Of a stretch of 64,000 nt of DNA, positions 1 through 11,462 are shown piece after piece; the first letter of the stretch is position 1; each line of letters starts with the position of its first letter. The notes beneath the pieces were generated by a model. It was not told the origin of the DNA and searched no databases. It worked only from the letters and a program-made list of their open reading frames with translations. A program made the position numbers and the translations under genes. Source of the DNA: Tipula vernalis (Eukaryota; Arthropoda; Insecta; Diptera; Tipulidae); the NCBI GenBank assembly GCA_958295665.1, contig OY282560.1, positions 308,741,236 to 308,805,235 of the forward strand, written 5' to 3'.

Positions 1-189
1 TATAGACTGATTAGCTTGTTGTTTACCGCAAAGTGTATTTAAAACTATCGGAATACGATACCCTGGTTACCCATGTTGACTATGTAATAAGATCGTTAGC
101 TACTGTTTTTGTTTTTTATTTTTCTGTTCTAAATATCAACCCAACAAATTTCCTGATATGCCACAATGCAAACACTCTGGCAAGACATT

Positions 190-1375
190 CAAATTCAATA
201 ATTTGTCCATGCAGGAATTCGGAGAGCCTATCAAAAATTTTATGAGCGACCAAATCGGGAATTTCAAAATAACTTTATTCTCCAACACATCACTGTAAGC
301 TCACCCAAACGTTCTACCTCCAAGAAGAAACTTATGACAAAGTTCTACCTTCCTATGCGTCGGGATAGCAAAACCGAAAATTATCGTGTAAGCCGAGGAG
401 CATTTCTTTTGATTTTGCAGGTTGGAAGGGATAGAGTACACAGACTTTGTGATGAATTTTTTAAAACTGATTTAGCCCCTCTGGAGAAACGAGGAGGTGA
501 TCGGCGAACCGAAAAATACAAAGAACTATTACGGCACTATATTTTGTAGAAATTTTAACATTGGTTCGGGTGCCCTTCCGTAGATTAATGTTCTACATGC
601 ACATCCTTAGCGCGAAGTAATGAATTTTTTAATAAATTAAGGCTAGACATGAGTGGAACTTACTTTAAGCTATGACTGTTAAAAACCCTTATATTGCTAC
701 TATTCTTCACATAGCCCACAGAATACCAAAAATACATTTTCTTACTGTTGGACTCAAAATGAATTTATGAAAAGATCCAACGAGATAGCGTCAGCACTTT
801 ACCACAGACTAACATAATTCAGAAATGGGTGAAATTAAAAAAATTAGATTATTCTCAGATGGATTGAAAACCCTGATAAATATATGGATGTAATAAAGAA
901 ATTTGCTACAGTAACCCAGCTTCGCGATATACCTGTTCGTAACTGGAAGGAGTACGCGAAGAAATTGCAAAAAAACCTGGGCAGTGGCACTTCCAATTTC
1001 AAAAGTGCCAAAAGATTATCCTGAGAAGAAGTAATAACAAAAAATATTGTCTTATACAAGGTGAACCTTTTTATAATTTGGAATGTGGATCACGTAAAAG
1101 CATCGTCACGTAAAAAAAAAAAAAAAACTTTAAAAAAAACTATCTTCCGCCTGCTTTACCGCAAGGGACTGTAGTAAAAGAAGCTTAAATTAAGGATGTG
1201 AAAAAACTTCTTGAGTTACATTTTGGCGTAGAATGGGCAAATAATAAAAATCTTGAATTTTATAAGAAAGCTTTCGAAGAGCAGGAAGCGGTAACACCAG
1301 GATCTAATGACAACGATGCATCCGATTTAAGATTTAAAAGAACATTTAACACCGAACTAATGAAATATTAGGTTA
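190..1375 (+). pseudogene. Decayed gene of a widespread insect transposon-like family
   Basis: Frame-shifted pieces read together as one product: an N-terminal part with FYERPNREFQNNFILQHI, then LPMRRDSKTENYRVSRGAFL, VGRDRVHRLCDEFF and KRGGDRRTEKYKE. A C-terminal part near 950-1370 has KKPGQWHFQF, a KDVKKLLELHFGVEW segment and NLEFYKKAFEEQE. These resemble a multicopy insect family that I know only as uncharacterised, probably transposon-borne proteins. Stops and frameshifts show it is dead. Confidence 0.5.
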
Positions 1376-1497
1376 TGTTTTTTTAACAACATCTGTCAAA
1401 ATGTACAATGCGGTCAGTATCGTGTTAAATTTTTATTGTGGTGAATAAAAAAATATTTCAAATTTACTGTCAACATTTTCATTTTTAACAAGTTTTT

Positions 1498-4048
1498 AAC
1501 ACATTCACTAAATGTATGTGAAGATAGCCCGAAAACAAGCCCGAAAATTTTTTTTTCTATAAATTTGTTTGTGTCTTAACTAAATACAATAAAAAAGCCT
1601 CTTATCCCGAAAAATAATACAAATTAACCTGCAAATCATACTCTATCCCGAAAAATAAAAAAAATACCATTTGGCAAAATTGCAGAATGTTTTTTGTATC
1701 TTTGTACTAGTATGTACGAGTATACTGTTTAAATGTATTAGAAAGTATCGTAAATAAATTTTAGTACTTATCTAAAATTTATCTTTTCTTTAGAGGTTGA
1801 AAATGAATTACAATAAATTCAAAATCGCAAATTCTCAAAGAAAAGGATGCTTAAGCTTATTAAAGTGTCTAAGTGATACATCTAATGACACAACACACCC
1901 AAAACTAAGAATTAGCATTAGTACGCACATACAATGAAAAGTTCATCACAAAAAAAACTCATTACATCAAATCATAAATCTCTGTTCACAGAGATTGCAC
2001 CCTATAATGACATATACAGTTCGATTGGTGGGACCATTCTTGAGATTGTACCCTATAATATCATATACTATATGTACAGTTTGATTGGTGGGATCATTCG
2101 TGACATATATCTACACAACTTGCGTCATGCGATAGGGATTAGGCATATTATATCTAGAATTTTGAAAATCCAAATTTACTTAATTTGATCAAATTAATTG
2201 CAGGTATACAATTTATATTTAATTAATTCAGAATTTTGAAAAGAGAAAAATTAAACTTATAATTATTGACAATAAGGTATTGTAAGAATTTAACAAAATT
2301 CTAGGTTTATGGAACCTCATATCTTATGCTCATATCATTTGCTTTGTGCTGTTAATTTTTTATATTATGATTAACACTCAAAATGGAAACGTAACATTAC
2401 CACAAGAATAATTAGATTTAAGACCTGGTATAGAAAACCATAAGCGGATTAACAGCGACAGTTTTTGTGTTTCTTGCGATAGCTACATAGCGTTTTAGCT
2501 CATCATATGACACCATTTTCCGTTATATTTGCAGTAACTTACAAAATGTCCCTGTGATGACGTTTGTCACGTAATAAGCAGTGTTATTATAACTAAGTGT
2601 TGGTTCAATATAATCCAATGTTAATTTCGGTCTATTTTCCGTTGGATACTCGGTATATATTGATAGAATTTGATTGTACTTTTTATTTGTAATAATCATT
2701 TTAGTTGAACAAGTTGGGCAATCCTGAGGTGGAACTTCCTCTACGCATTGACCTAAATTTTTATATCCTGCATCCATAAGTTTTAATAAATTTACGAGAA
2801 GGATATTTCTTTCTTCCTGGACTACCGTTTCGCAATTTTGGCAAGTTAGCTCAACGGTTAAGCTAGGAAGCGACTGGTAGTGATTTGTTTACTGTTTTGG
2901 TTTTTACTAAAGGAAAGATTTTTTTTTCACTGCCTTATGCGGGCGTTTTGGAGTGCATAAATCGTCATTTGTTTTTGAATTTTGACTCAGTACTGTGAAC
3001 AAAGTAACAGAGCGTTCTTTAAATGGCTGGCTACTAATTTGTTTCAAAGTTGTCAAATTAAAAGAAGTTTTGGAATTTTTAGGGGTTAGCAACTCTATAT
3101 TTTTTCCGATTTAACCGATAATTCAACTTTGCTTGGAGCGATGGTGTTTAAAAAGATCTCTCTTTTATTGGTTTTTTAGGTATACCCGCTAAAATTTGTT
3201 TATGGACAACTAAATTTCGACCGTGAATATTTCTCACGAATCGCCCTATTTTAGTAGGTAATTAGCCGACATTACCTTAAGTTTTTAATCTCCGTTTAAT
3301 TATGGCGAAATAATTTTCGACGTGGCTGTTACTGTGTCCGACACCATCCTTTAAAATGCCACTCCATAAAACAAAAATTCATGATTTGATGTAATGAGTT
3401 TTTTGTGAATATGGTTAGTTGATTGAATCTGGCCCCAGAAATATGCCTAATCCCCATCGTATGGTAACAAGTGTATGGTTGTATATCAAAAATGGTTCCA
3501 CCAATCGAACTGTATATGTCATTATAGCGTGCAATCTCTGAGAACAGAGATTCAAGATTTGATGTAATGAGTTTTTTTTGTGATGAACTTTTCATTGTAT
3601 GTGCGTACTAATGCTAATTCTTAGTTTTGGGTGTGTTGTGTCCTTCGATTCACCACTTAGACACTTTAATAAGCTTAAGCATCATTTTGTTTGAAAAATT
3701 GCGTTTTTGAGTTTATTGTAATTCATTTTAATCTCTAAGGAAAAGATAAATTTTAGCTAGGTACTAAAATTTATTTACGATACTTTCTAATACATTTAAA
3801 CAGTATACTCGTGCATACTAGTACAAAGATACAATTAACGTTCTGCAATTTTGCCAAATGGTATTTTTTAATTTTAAACATTTTTTTCTATTTTTCGGAA
3901 CAGAGTATAATTTGGAGGTTAATTTGTAATATTTTTCGGGGTAAGAGTCTTTTTTATTGTATTTAGTTATGACACAAACAAATTTACTGAAAAAAAATTT
4001 TCGGGCTTGTTTTCGGGCTGTCTTTACTTGCATACATATTCACTAACA
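1498..4048. mobile_element. Foldback-type element with ~600 bp inverted arms
   Basis: The left arm (about 1498-2160) and right arm (about 3425-4048) are inverted copies. Shared stretches include AAATTTGTTTGTGTC, CAAATGGTATTTTTT on the other strand, GTATACTGTTTAAATGTATT and CATTACATCAAAT. Arms diverge by small indels, and the left arm has an extra copy of its inner ~50 bp unit. The interior (2160-3425) has short open frames on the - strand. The structure is that of a non-autonomous DNA transposon; no transposase is recognisable. Confidence 0.75.
2517..3092 (-). other. Unidentified coding remnants inside the foldback element
   Basis: Two short - strand open stretches. One has a CPTC-type Cys pair and a polar segment (VPPQDCPTCSTKMI ... 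ILSIYTEYP); just upstream in the same frame is NCQNCETVV. The spacing of two Cys pairs could be a zinc-binding fold. The other (2907-3092) is Lys/Ser-rich with no motif. I cannot assign a family; they may be remnants of the element's own gene or of captured host sequence. Confidence 0.25.
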
Positions 4049-4289
4049 GAGTAACAGTTTCATGTTTTCATATGAATGTACTTATATAATCAACTTTTGG
4101 GCTTACTTTTTTCCCAAGGCAATAGCCAATTTGATTTAATTGACAAAAGCCAACCTTTCGAAATAAAATATAAATTTAATATTTATTGTGACTTCTGGTG
4201 GCAGGAATCATACCCAAAAATTCGAATTTTGTTTAAATAAACCCAACGGCCCAGCAACAGTTACACTCGTTCTACAAACGAAAAAAGAT

Positions 4290-5910
4290 TTGCAATGAAT
4301 TGCGTAAAGCTAATAATGCATTACTTGAAGCCAACAATACAAACAAGAACTGAATGATACAATTGCATGGATGTAGGAGCGTATGAAGGCGTTTGAAACG
4401 AAGTTATAGCTCTTAAGCCTCCTTACCAGAATATAATTCGACAAGAGTACCATATGGATGAAGAAGAACTAGCTCGAGAAACTGAGTAGGTAAGAAGTAA
4501 AAGTTAGAAAACGGAATACAACACATTAAACAGAGATACAACACAAAGGAAACGGAATACAACACATAAAAATACCATGATTTCCTCTATAAGAAAATAA
4601 AAACAATAACTACTATGCACTGATAAGTTTCATGCAAAGGTGATGAATGGAAACACCATCATAATAAACTTGGAAGATGGTGAAACTTACAGAAAAATAA
4701 TAAAAATGTTAAACGAAGAAAAACGTGCTTGGCACTTGTTTGAAGATAAACAAGCGAGACCAATAAGGGTTATGGCTAAAAATCTACACTCTATACACGT
4801 ATAAACCAGACAAAATATTTGATGACCTGAAAGCTAAAGAATTTACGGCAACTGAAGCATCAATTAAGCTAAAACGGAGAGGCAAAGTACCTCTCAACAT
4901 GGTTACATTGACCTTCGATACTGATGAAGATATCGATAAAATTTATCAAATTAAGTTCATCGTGAGGTGCAAGGTGGTTATTGAGCCTTTAAGAAGGTCT
5001 AAACTTATACCACAATGTAAACAATGTCATCACTGCTGTTATTGTCAAAACCAAAAATAGTTCTATTTGTATTGGTAGTATTTGCTACCCACCTACACTC
5101 AAGCAAAGGAAAATATTATCTCGAGTTTCTCAATAAAGTGGGAAAACGATTTGTATTTGGATGAGATTTTAATGACAAAAATGTCCACTGGGGCTCCATA
5201 TTAACAAATACTAAGGGTAAAGAACTCCTAAAAGCTATCAGGAAATACAGTTGTAAAGGCCTCTGAACTGGATAACCAACCTACTGGGTAACAAAGTACC
5301 AGATCTGATTGATTTCTTCATAATAAAGAACATATCTGTAAATTATGTACAAGTAGATGAAAGCCAGAACTTAAACTCTAAACATTCACCAATGCTTCTA
5401 ACGTTAAGTGAAAAAAACCTTCAGAAAGGAAAAAACAGATTTCTAGTAAATAATCACATTATATCACCAGGGGCCCTAAGATAAAACTACTGATACTGAT
5501 TATTCTTTTTGGAAAGCAACTAAAAGAATTAAAAGACATGCAGATTCTTCCAATAAGAATAGCAGAAGAGAAAGGGGCTAGAAATAATGGAAACAAAACT
5601 CGAGAATTTACTGAACACTTCTAAAAAATATTCCGGCCATATAAAGACCAAACGCTGGAAGCCGAGATAATAACTGAACAAGCTGTGCAAGAAAGTAAAG
5701 AAATTCTACCGACAACACCAAAAAATGGTCATGCGTGAGATAAAAGCTAATATGAATACGAAAAAACGCTCTTGGGTACGATCTTATTACTGCAGAAATC
5801 TTAAAAAGAACTGACAATGAAAGCTCTGGCGAAGCTCACCAATCTTATAGATGCAGTGGCGACTTTTGCAGATGACAGATGTTGGAGACAGTTTTTAGGG
5901 AGCGCTTCTT
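4290..5910 (+). mobile_element. Jockey-like non-LTR retrotransposon relic (ORF1 and endonuclease)
   Basis: Broken frames give an ORF1 part (MLNEEKRAWHLFEDKQARPI, RVMAKNLH, VVIEPLRRSKLIPQCKQCHH), which is the pattern of the PRE_C2HC domain of jockey-clade ORF1 proteins. An endonuclease part follows, with CPLGLHINKY-type and KELLKAI residues after an FxxDFN-like region, then KPTYWVTKYQ. Many stops and frameshifts are present. No reverse transcriptase is recognisable, so the copy is truncated or eroded by about 5.9 kb. Confidence 0.6.
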
Positions 5911-6694
5911 AACGTTTTTTAGTCGAAGTGGAATCTTAAAGGTTTAATATTGCTTGAACGTGGGACACCCATCGTACAGACATTTATTGCGGAAAAAAAA
6001 AAGAATTGTCTAAGTATAAATGTGCAAAACACGGCAGAACAAAGCTATGTTAATCCCCATTTGAATTACACGTTCGCCTCTTATATTTTTAATACTGAAC
6101 ACCCATTATTTGGCCCGTCCAATCTCTTTCAATTTATTCACATTATAGATTCAGTCAAACAGCTATTAGTAAGCGCCCCTGTGCCGCATTGATCGTGGGG
6201 AGATCGCGGGTTCACCGGCCATGAGAATAGGAGACTTCCTATGTATTGTATGTATATATATGATTTTTTTAAAAGATCATAATTAATATGTACCTAGGTT
6301 AGGTACCTCAATGACCCTAAATAAAACTATCAATATAATACAGACATTCAGTTGTTACACTCATTATCATTTATATCGCAAAACACTTTAGGTGCTTAGT
6401 TAAATTTTATAATAATCCAAGCACTTCGATTAAATGACAACTAAATTGAAAAGTTAACAATTCGAGGAAATTTTGACGTTAATACATTGATGTTTTTTGT
6501 TTATTTTATTATTGACGCATATACTATAAGGTTACACGCTTATTTGAACTTCTCTCAAAACTAAATAAAGGACGTCCTGTTTACTAAATAAAAAACGTCA
6601 TTTATAAAATTAACGTACTCCTATTATTTATTAAAATAACGTAAAATCAAAGTTCTGTCGTAAGCTACACGTTTAGATACACCCGTAAAGTGAA
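5911..6694. other. Intergenic, no gene recognised
   Basis: AT-rich sequence with short open stretches lacking any family signature. It may contain the left end of the PIF/Harbinger element, but I found no inverted end that matches the right side. Confidence 0.4.
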
Positions 6695-7017
6695 ATGTTG
6701 TATAACGTTGATTACCTAGATTCTGAATCGGATTCTTCTGAAGAGGATTCTGAGGAGGATATTATTTTATTAAGTTTATCCAGAAAAAGAAAGAGAAATA
6801 TTTGGTGTTCACGTTTTTTACAAAAACGTTTAAAGTATGGCGAGTTTCATGCTCTTTTATCCGATTTAACGGACTTCGAATTTTTTAAATACATGCGTCT
6901 AACAAAACCTCAATTTAAGGAAGTGCATTCTAAAATCGAGAAGAACATCAAAGGTGGAAACTCATTTTTCCGGCCGTCCATTTCTACCAGAGAAAAATTT
7001 GCGGTTTGCTTACGGTA

Positions 7018-9131
7018 ATTGAAAAAAAAAAAATCCGACGAGCTTGTATCCGAGACACGACCTATTAACGTAGGACTATGTACAATTGAGAAAACTTTAT
7101 TTGTACAGTTTAAGAGAAACCAAAATTTAGAAAAAAAACCGTTAATTGTTTAATGCTGCCATCTTTATGCATTAGGCTGCCTCAGCCTAAATATTGATTA
7201 TTCAATACTAAATTTTTTCTCAATTCGTTATGCCACAATGAAATGCTGTTAAAAAAAAAAAAAAAAAATCGGGTCTATTTGGCTCCTCGGGTGACACTTT
7301 TCCGACAAAACGACGGTTAAAGATCACCAAACGAACCATTTATATTTTACAAACATTTTCTGTTATTTTGGGCAGGTATTTGTTTAAATTTTGAGACTTC
7401 TTCCCCAATATCACAATTGGTGACGACAATATAAATCTTCCACTCCCGTGCCGCCAAATCACAGACTCAGAAATAATCTTACAAGGGAACCTTTTGTATT
7501 GTCAAATTCAAAAAATTATAAAAACTATTCTAAGTTATAATACTCTGTGAGACATTAACGAAACCTTTTTTAATCGGTAACCAAGCCCTTTTAGAGGTTA
7601 AAACCACCACATAATTTGCGAAAACATGTAATTTCATCCCCTAACAAAATAGAGATGCAACCCTTATAATCTAATTTACTATCGATTACTTGTACTTTTA
7701 TAAGCAATAATTACTAATTTGTTTTATCAAAAAAAGTGGAGTAGAAGTCGAAATATATCGAATAAAAAGAACATTTTTTGAGGTTAAATTAAGGGGTGGT
7801 TTTAACCCCCCAAAAAGGCTTGGTTGCCGATAAAAGAAGGTTTCGGTAATGTGTGAGTACTACAACTTAGAATAGTTTTTATAACTTTTTGAGCTTGACA
7901 GTTGAAAAGGTTCCCTTGTTAGATTATTTAGAACTGGCACGTGTTTTCATCTTCGACCTTTAACAATTAGATCAAGTTATACATCTCTTGTATAATGTTA
8001 AAAAGCCTTAAGAATTTAATTTACTTCGTTTAGAGAGCATCCACAATGAGAAAAATGTCTTTTCTGAATATTTGTGCCGCTTCACAATATTACGTGAGCA
8101 ACTTCAGAATTGACCGATATTATTCTTCACTCAGTGCTTGGCATCTCTGTGGACCATTCGAGAATACAAAATAGTAAAACACAAAAATACAAAATCAAAA
8201 TTAACGTTAATTATCTTTTGTCTTCGAATCCCACTTTCTCTTCACGTCAGCGCCTTTCTCCTAAGCTTGCTCCATCCTATTGGCGTGATATTATTTTATA
8301 GGCATCCCATAATAATTTGCTATCAAGGTTTATATACGACCTTGTATCAAGCGAATTTATTGCTCAGAAATAACACCTTTAGACGCGATTTTAATAAAGC
8401 AATTCACAAATAATGTACCGATCAATATATCGTTGAAATTTCATTCAATGAAATGTCACAAAATGTCAATAAAACGTCAGAGAAATGTCAACGCCTCAGA
8501 AATGGGAATGTCTATAGTATTAATAAAAGCTTACTAGATATAATTTATTTTTAAGTATTGACGATTCAAATGACGTATTAAATCAAATTAGTTTCCGGTC
8601 ACTTCGAAACTTTGAAGTCCCATAACTCGCAAACCTAAACATTTTTCGGCCTGATCTTTGTGACTAAACATCTTTCTAGGATTGCATAGGTTATACAGCA
8701 TATAAATTCCAAAAATGTACGCAATATTTTGCATAATGAGAATAACAATTTTTTGAATTGTTTTATTTTTATTTGATAGCTTTAAATCAAAATGGCGTAC
8801 GGCATGTTTGATCAAGTTTATCACTATTTAATTAAAATTGAAATTAAAATACATATTAATAATTTGTTGTTTTAATTTATACTCCATCCAAAAATTTTTA
8901 TTTAACTTGGTTTGATTTTTACAAATTTTGAAACATTACATTTATATTTAACAAGAGACATTGCTTTAATCAAATAAATTTCGTAAATACGTCATTTCCG
9001 TGACGCGCGTCATCACATTGAAATTTTGATTTACCCCCATATACTATATAATGAAAACAAAGACGTAGTCCTACGTCAAAAATATTTAAAATGAATCTTA
9101 AATTTTAAATTAATTTCAATTTATGTTTTAG
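7018..9131 (+). other. Transposase intron, enlarged by insertions
   Basis: A 2.1 kb GT-AG intron inside the transposase gene. It holds a MITE at about 7472-7930; the rest is AT-rich with no gene. Introns in this family are usually short, so the length is probably due to later insertions. Confidence 0.65.
7472..7932. mobile_element. MITE with ~130 bp inverted ends
   Basis: The left end reads AAATAATCTTACAAGGGAACC and the right end, on the other strand, AAATAATCTAACAAGGGAACC. The arms continue through TTGTCAA, AAAAACTATTCTAAGTT and CCTTTTTTAATCGG-like sequence for about 130 bp each. The centre (7610-7790) is AT-rich and non-coding. The element lies within the PIF/Harbinger intron. Confidence 0.8.
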
Positions 9132-10199
9132 ATATTTTGCAACTGGTAGTTCTTTCCGAGATTTATCATTTAATTTTCGTCTTGGTGAGAGCATGGTTGG
9201 AGTAATTGTAGAATTAGTAAGCGATGCTATTTGGTTCAAAATGCAACCAGAAGAAATGCCAGAGTCAGATGAAACATTTTGGCGGGAAAAGGCTAAAGAA
9301 TTTAATAAAACGTGGGAGTTTCCGAATTATGTTTCCGCTGTCGACGGAAAACATATAGTTATTCGCAAGCCTTTAAATTCTGGCTCCTCATATTTTTGCT
9401 ACAAGAAAACTTTCTGTTGTACTTATGGCTGCAGTAGACGCATCTCATAAATTTACATTTGTTAATGTAGGTGCACAAGGCAGGTTTAGCGATGGAAATA
9501 TTTTCGCCAATAGCAATTTTGGCAGAAGGCTGCAAAATAATTTATTAAAGTTACCTGTTCTTGAACCAGGTTCTCTACCTTTCGTTTTAATAGGAGACGA
9601 AGCTTTTCCATTAACAAGGAATTTTATGAGGCTCTGGTTGTCACACAAAACGTGATACAAATTGCAAAATTTTTAATTATCGATAATCGAGAGCTCGTCA
9701 AACTGTGGAGTGTGCCTTCGATATTTTAAGTGCACGATGGAGAGTATTTAAAAGACCGTTTGAAGCCAGTCTAATAAAGGTAGACAAAATAGTCAAAGCC
9801 ACGGCCATGCTTCATAATTACTTAAGAAAACAAAGTATCCAGCAACAAGTAAATGAATTTGACGCAACGGATTTTGATGATGCAGATAATCAACTTTTAG
9901 ATTTGTGAAAATCTAATGTACGAATTACAAATGAAGCTTTTCAAATAAGAAAAGGATTCGCTGAATATTTCTCCTCTCCAGAAGGATCTGTTTACTGGCA
10001 GATGGAAGCTATTCAAAAAGGGAAATATTAGTCATAAAATTGTCGGACGACCGTTGGTAGTTCTCGCAAGTGTATACAACGACGGTGGATCGGAGTTTTG
10101 TAATTATTTATGTATTTTATCATATTTTAGTAAATAAACAAATATTCATTTTAAAATATTTAATTTATTTGTAACAATTCATAAAAGATTTAAATTTCA

Positions 10200-10719
10200 T
10201 TCATTGTGATTTAATTTTCTTATTTTTAGGACCACTTGTTGAATAATTATCTTCAATGCATCTTGTTACCTTGGTAGTATTTGTATTCGGCACTGGTTGA
10301 AAAGAAACATTTATAAATTTCTTATATTGGGTATTTGTGGAATTTTCAATGGTTGGTACGGGAACTGATCTTGGAATCTCTTCATCCAGCGTTGAGTAAT
10401 TTAATTGTAGAAATTTTTGGTGTTGAAACCAATTCAAAAACTTCTGTAGAAAATAAGAATATTAATCAAAGTAGTAGTTATTAAAAAAAGATTTATAATT
10501 TTATTACTTTCAGGATCACTTGTGTAATAATTATCTTCAATGCTTGGTACTGGAGTTGATCTCGGAGTCGACCTTGGAGTAATTGAATTGTTGTGCAAAA
10601 AAAAATTTTAAAGCGATTGATTCGCTGGTTGATTCTTTTCTCTAATTTGATTTCTGAACATAGATTGCTCTTCTCTTCTTTTTGCGTTCAATTTAAAGAT
10701 TTCCAATATTTCGCCGTCC

Positions 10720-10751
<32 letters not shown>

Positions 10752-11233
10752 GTGAGTTTTCCTGATAACTTTCATTAATTTCCTCATTTGGTTCGACTGT
10801 ACTTTCATAATTTTCAATTTCTCTGATGTTTGTTTGGGTTTCCCTTTTATCATGAAGTCCCCTAAAAACGACATTACATCATGATATTTCCATTTATTGA
10901 TTAATGCCCGTTCCTGGCCGCTTGTTGTTTTGATCCTTTTCAGATATTCTCTATGAGAATCTCGAAGTTTTTATATTCTTTTTTCACTGTAGAAGCTATA
11001 AAATATTAAATTAATTAAAATTTATAGCAAAAGTATTAGGAATTACATATTTGTAAAAGGTGTAAATTTCACTGTTGCAAATTACTTACCATTATCTAAT
11101 TGATATTCAAGAGCAATTTTGGCCCAAATTTCATCTTTGAACTTAAAAGATTTATATTCGGTGTGGTTGTGTCATACAACACTAGGTATCGCCGAACGGT
11201 TCCGATTAATTTTTCGAGTTGTTGTATAGACAT
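10200..11233 (-). pseudogene. MADF-domain partner protein of the PIF/Harbinger element
   Basis: It runs opposite to the transposase. From Met at 11233 it reads MSIQQLEKLIGTVRRYLVLY, then after a frameshift EYKSFKFKDEIWAKIALEYQ. A second exon follows an AG acceptor near 10975 and contains LRDSHREYLKRI and ALINKWKYHDVMSFLGDF. These match the aromatic and Leu spacing of MADF (Myb/SANT-like in Adf-1) domains. A basic Lys-rich segment and a Ser/Asn-rich C-terminus follow. Harbinger elements need such a DNA-binding partner. Frameshifts and an interrupted poly-Lys tract show it is degenerate. Confidence 0.7.
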
Positions 11234-11378
11234 TTGATGTATTTAGCGAATATGATTTTGCACTTCTGTGTATGGACGCTACTTATGAACATAAGATATT
11301 AGAATTATGTAATTTTAAAATTCTTGAATTATATTTATAATGTTTAGTTAATGTAATATTATATAAGATTATATATAG

Positions 11379-11382
<4 letters not shown>

Positions 11383-11459
<77 letters not shown>
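11383..11459. repeat. (TA)n microsatellite
   Basis: About 75 bp of pure TA dinucleotide. The open stretch through it on the - strand, a Tyr-Ile polymer, is an artefact of the repeat. Confidence 0.95.

Positions 11460-11462
<3 letters not shown>

Larger units (their letters stand above)
6695..10031 (+). pseudogene. PIF/Harbinger transposase (HARBI1-like DDE nuclease), split by an intron and frameshifted
   Basis: Exon 1 is 6695-7017 (107 codons: acidic start, then FQKRLKYGEFHALLSDL ... SISTREKFAVCLR). The donor G|GTAATT and the acceptor TTTTAG at 9131 join to read AVCLRYFATGSSFRDLSF, restoring the family's motif exactly. Exon 2 carries the DDE triad: Asp in SAVDGKH, Asp in IGDEAFPL and Glu in ECAFDILSARW, then a FAEYFSSPEGSVYW tail ending at 10031. 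Damage includes a one-base loss near 9408 (KTF|C), a frameshift near 9640, and a TGA at 9906 inside the tail. The enzyme would cut and paste its own DNA; this copy cannot make it. Confidence 0.85.
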
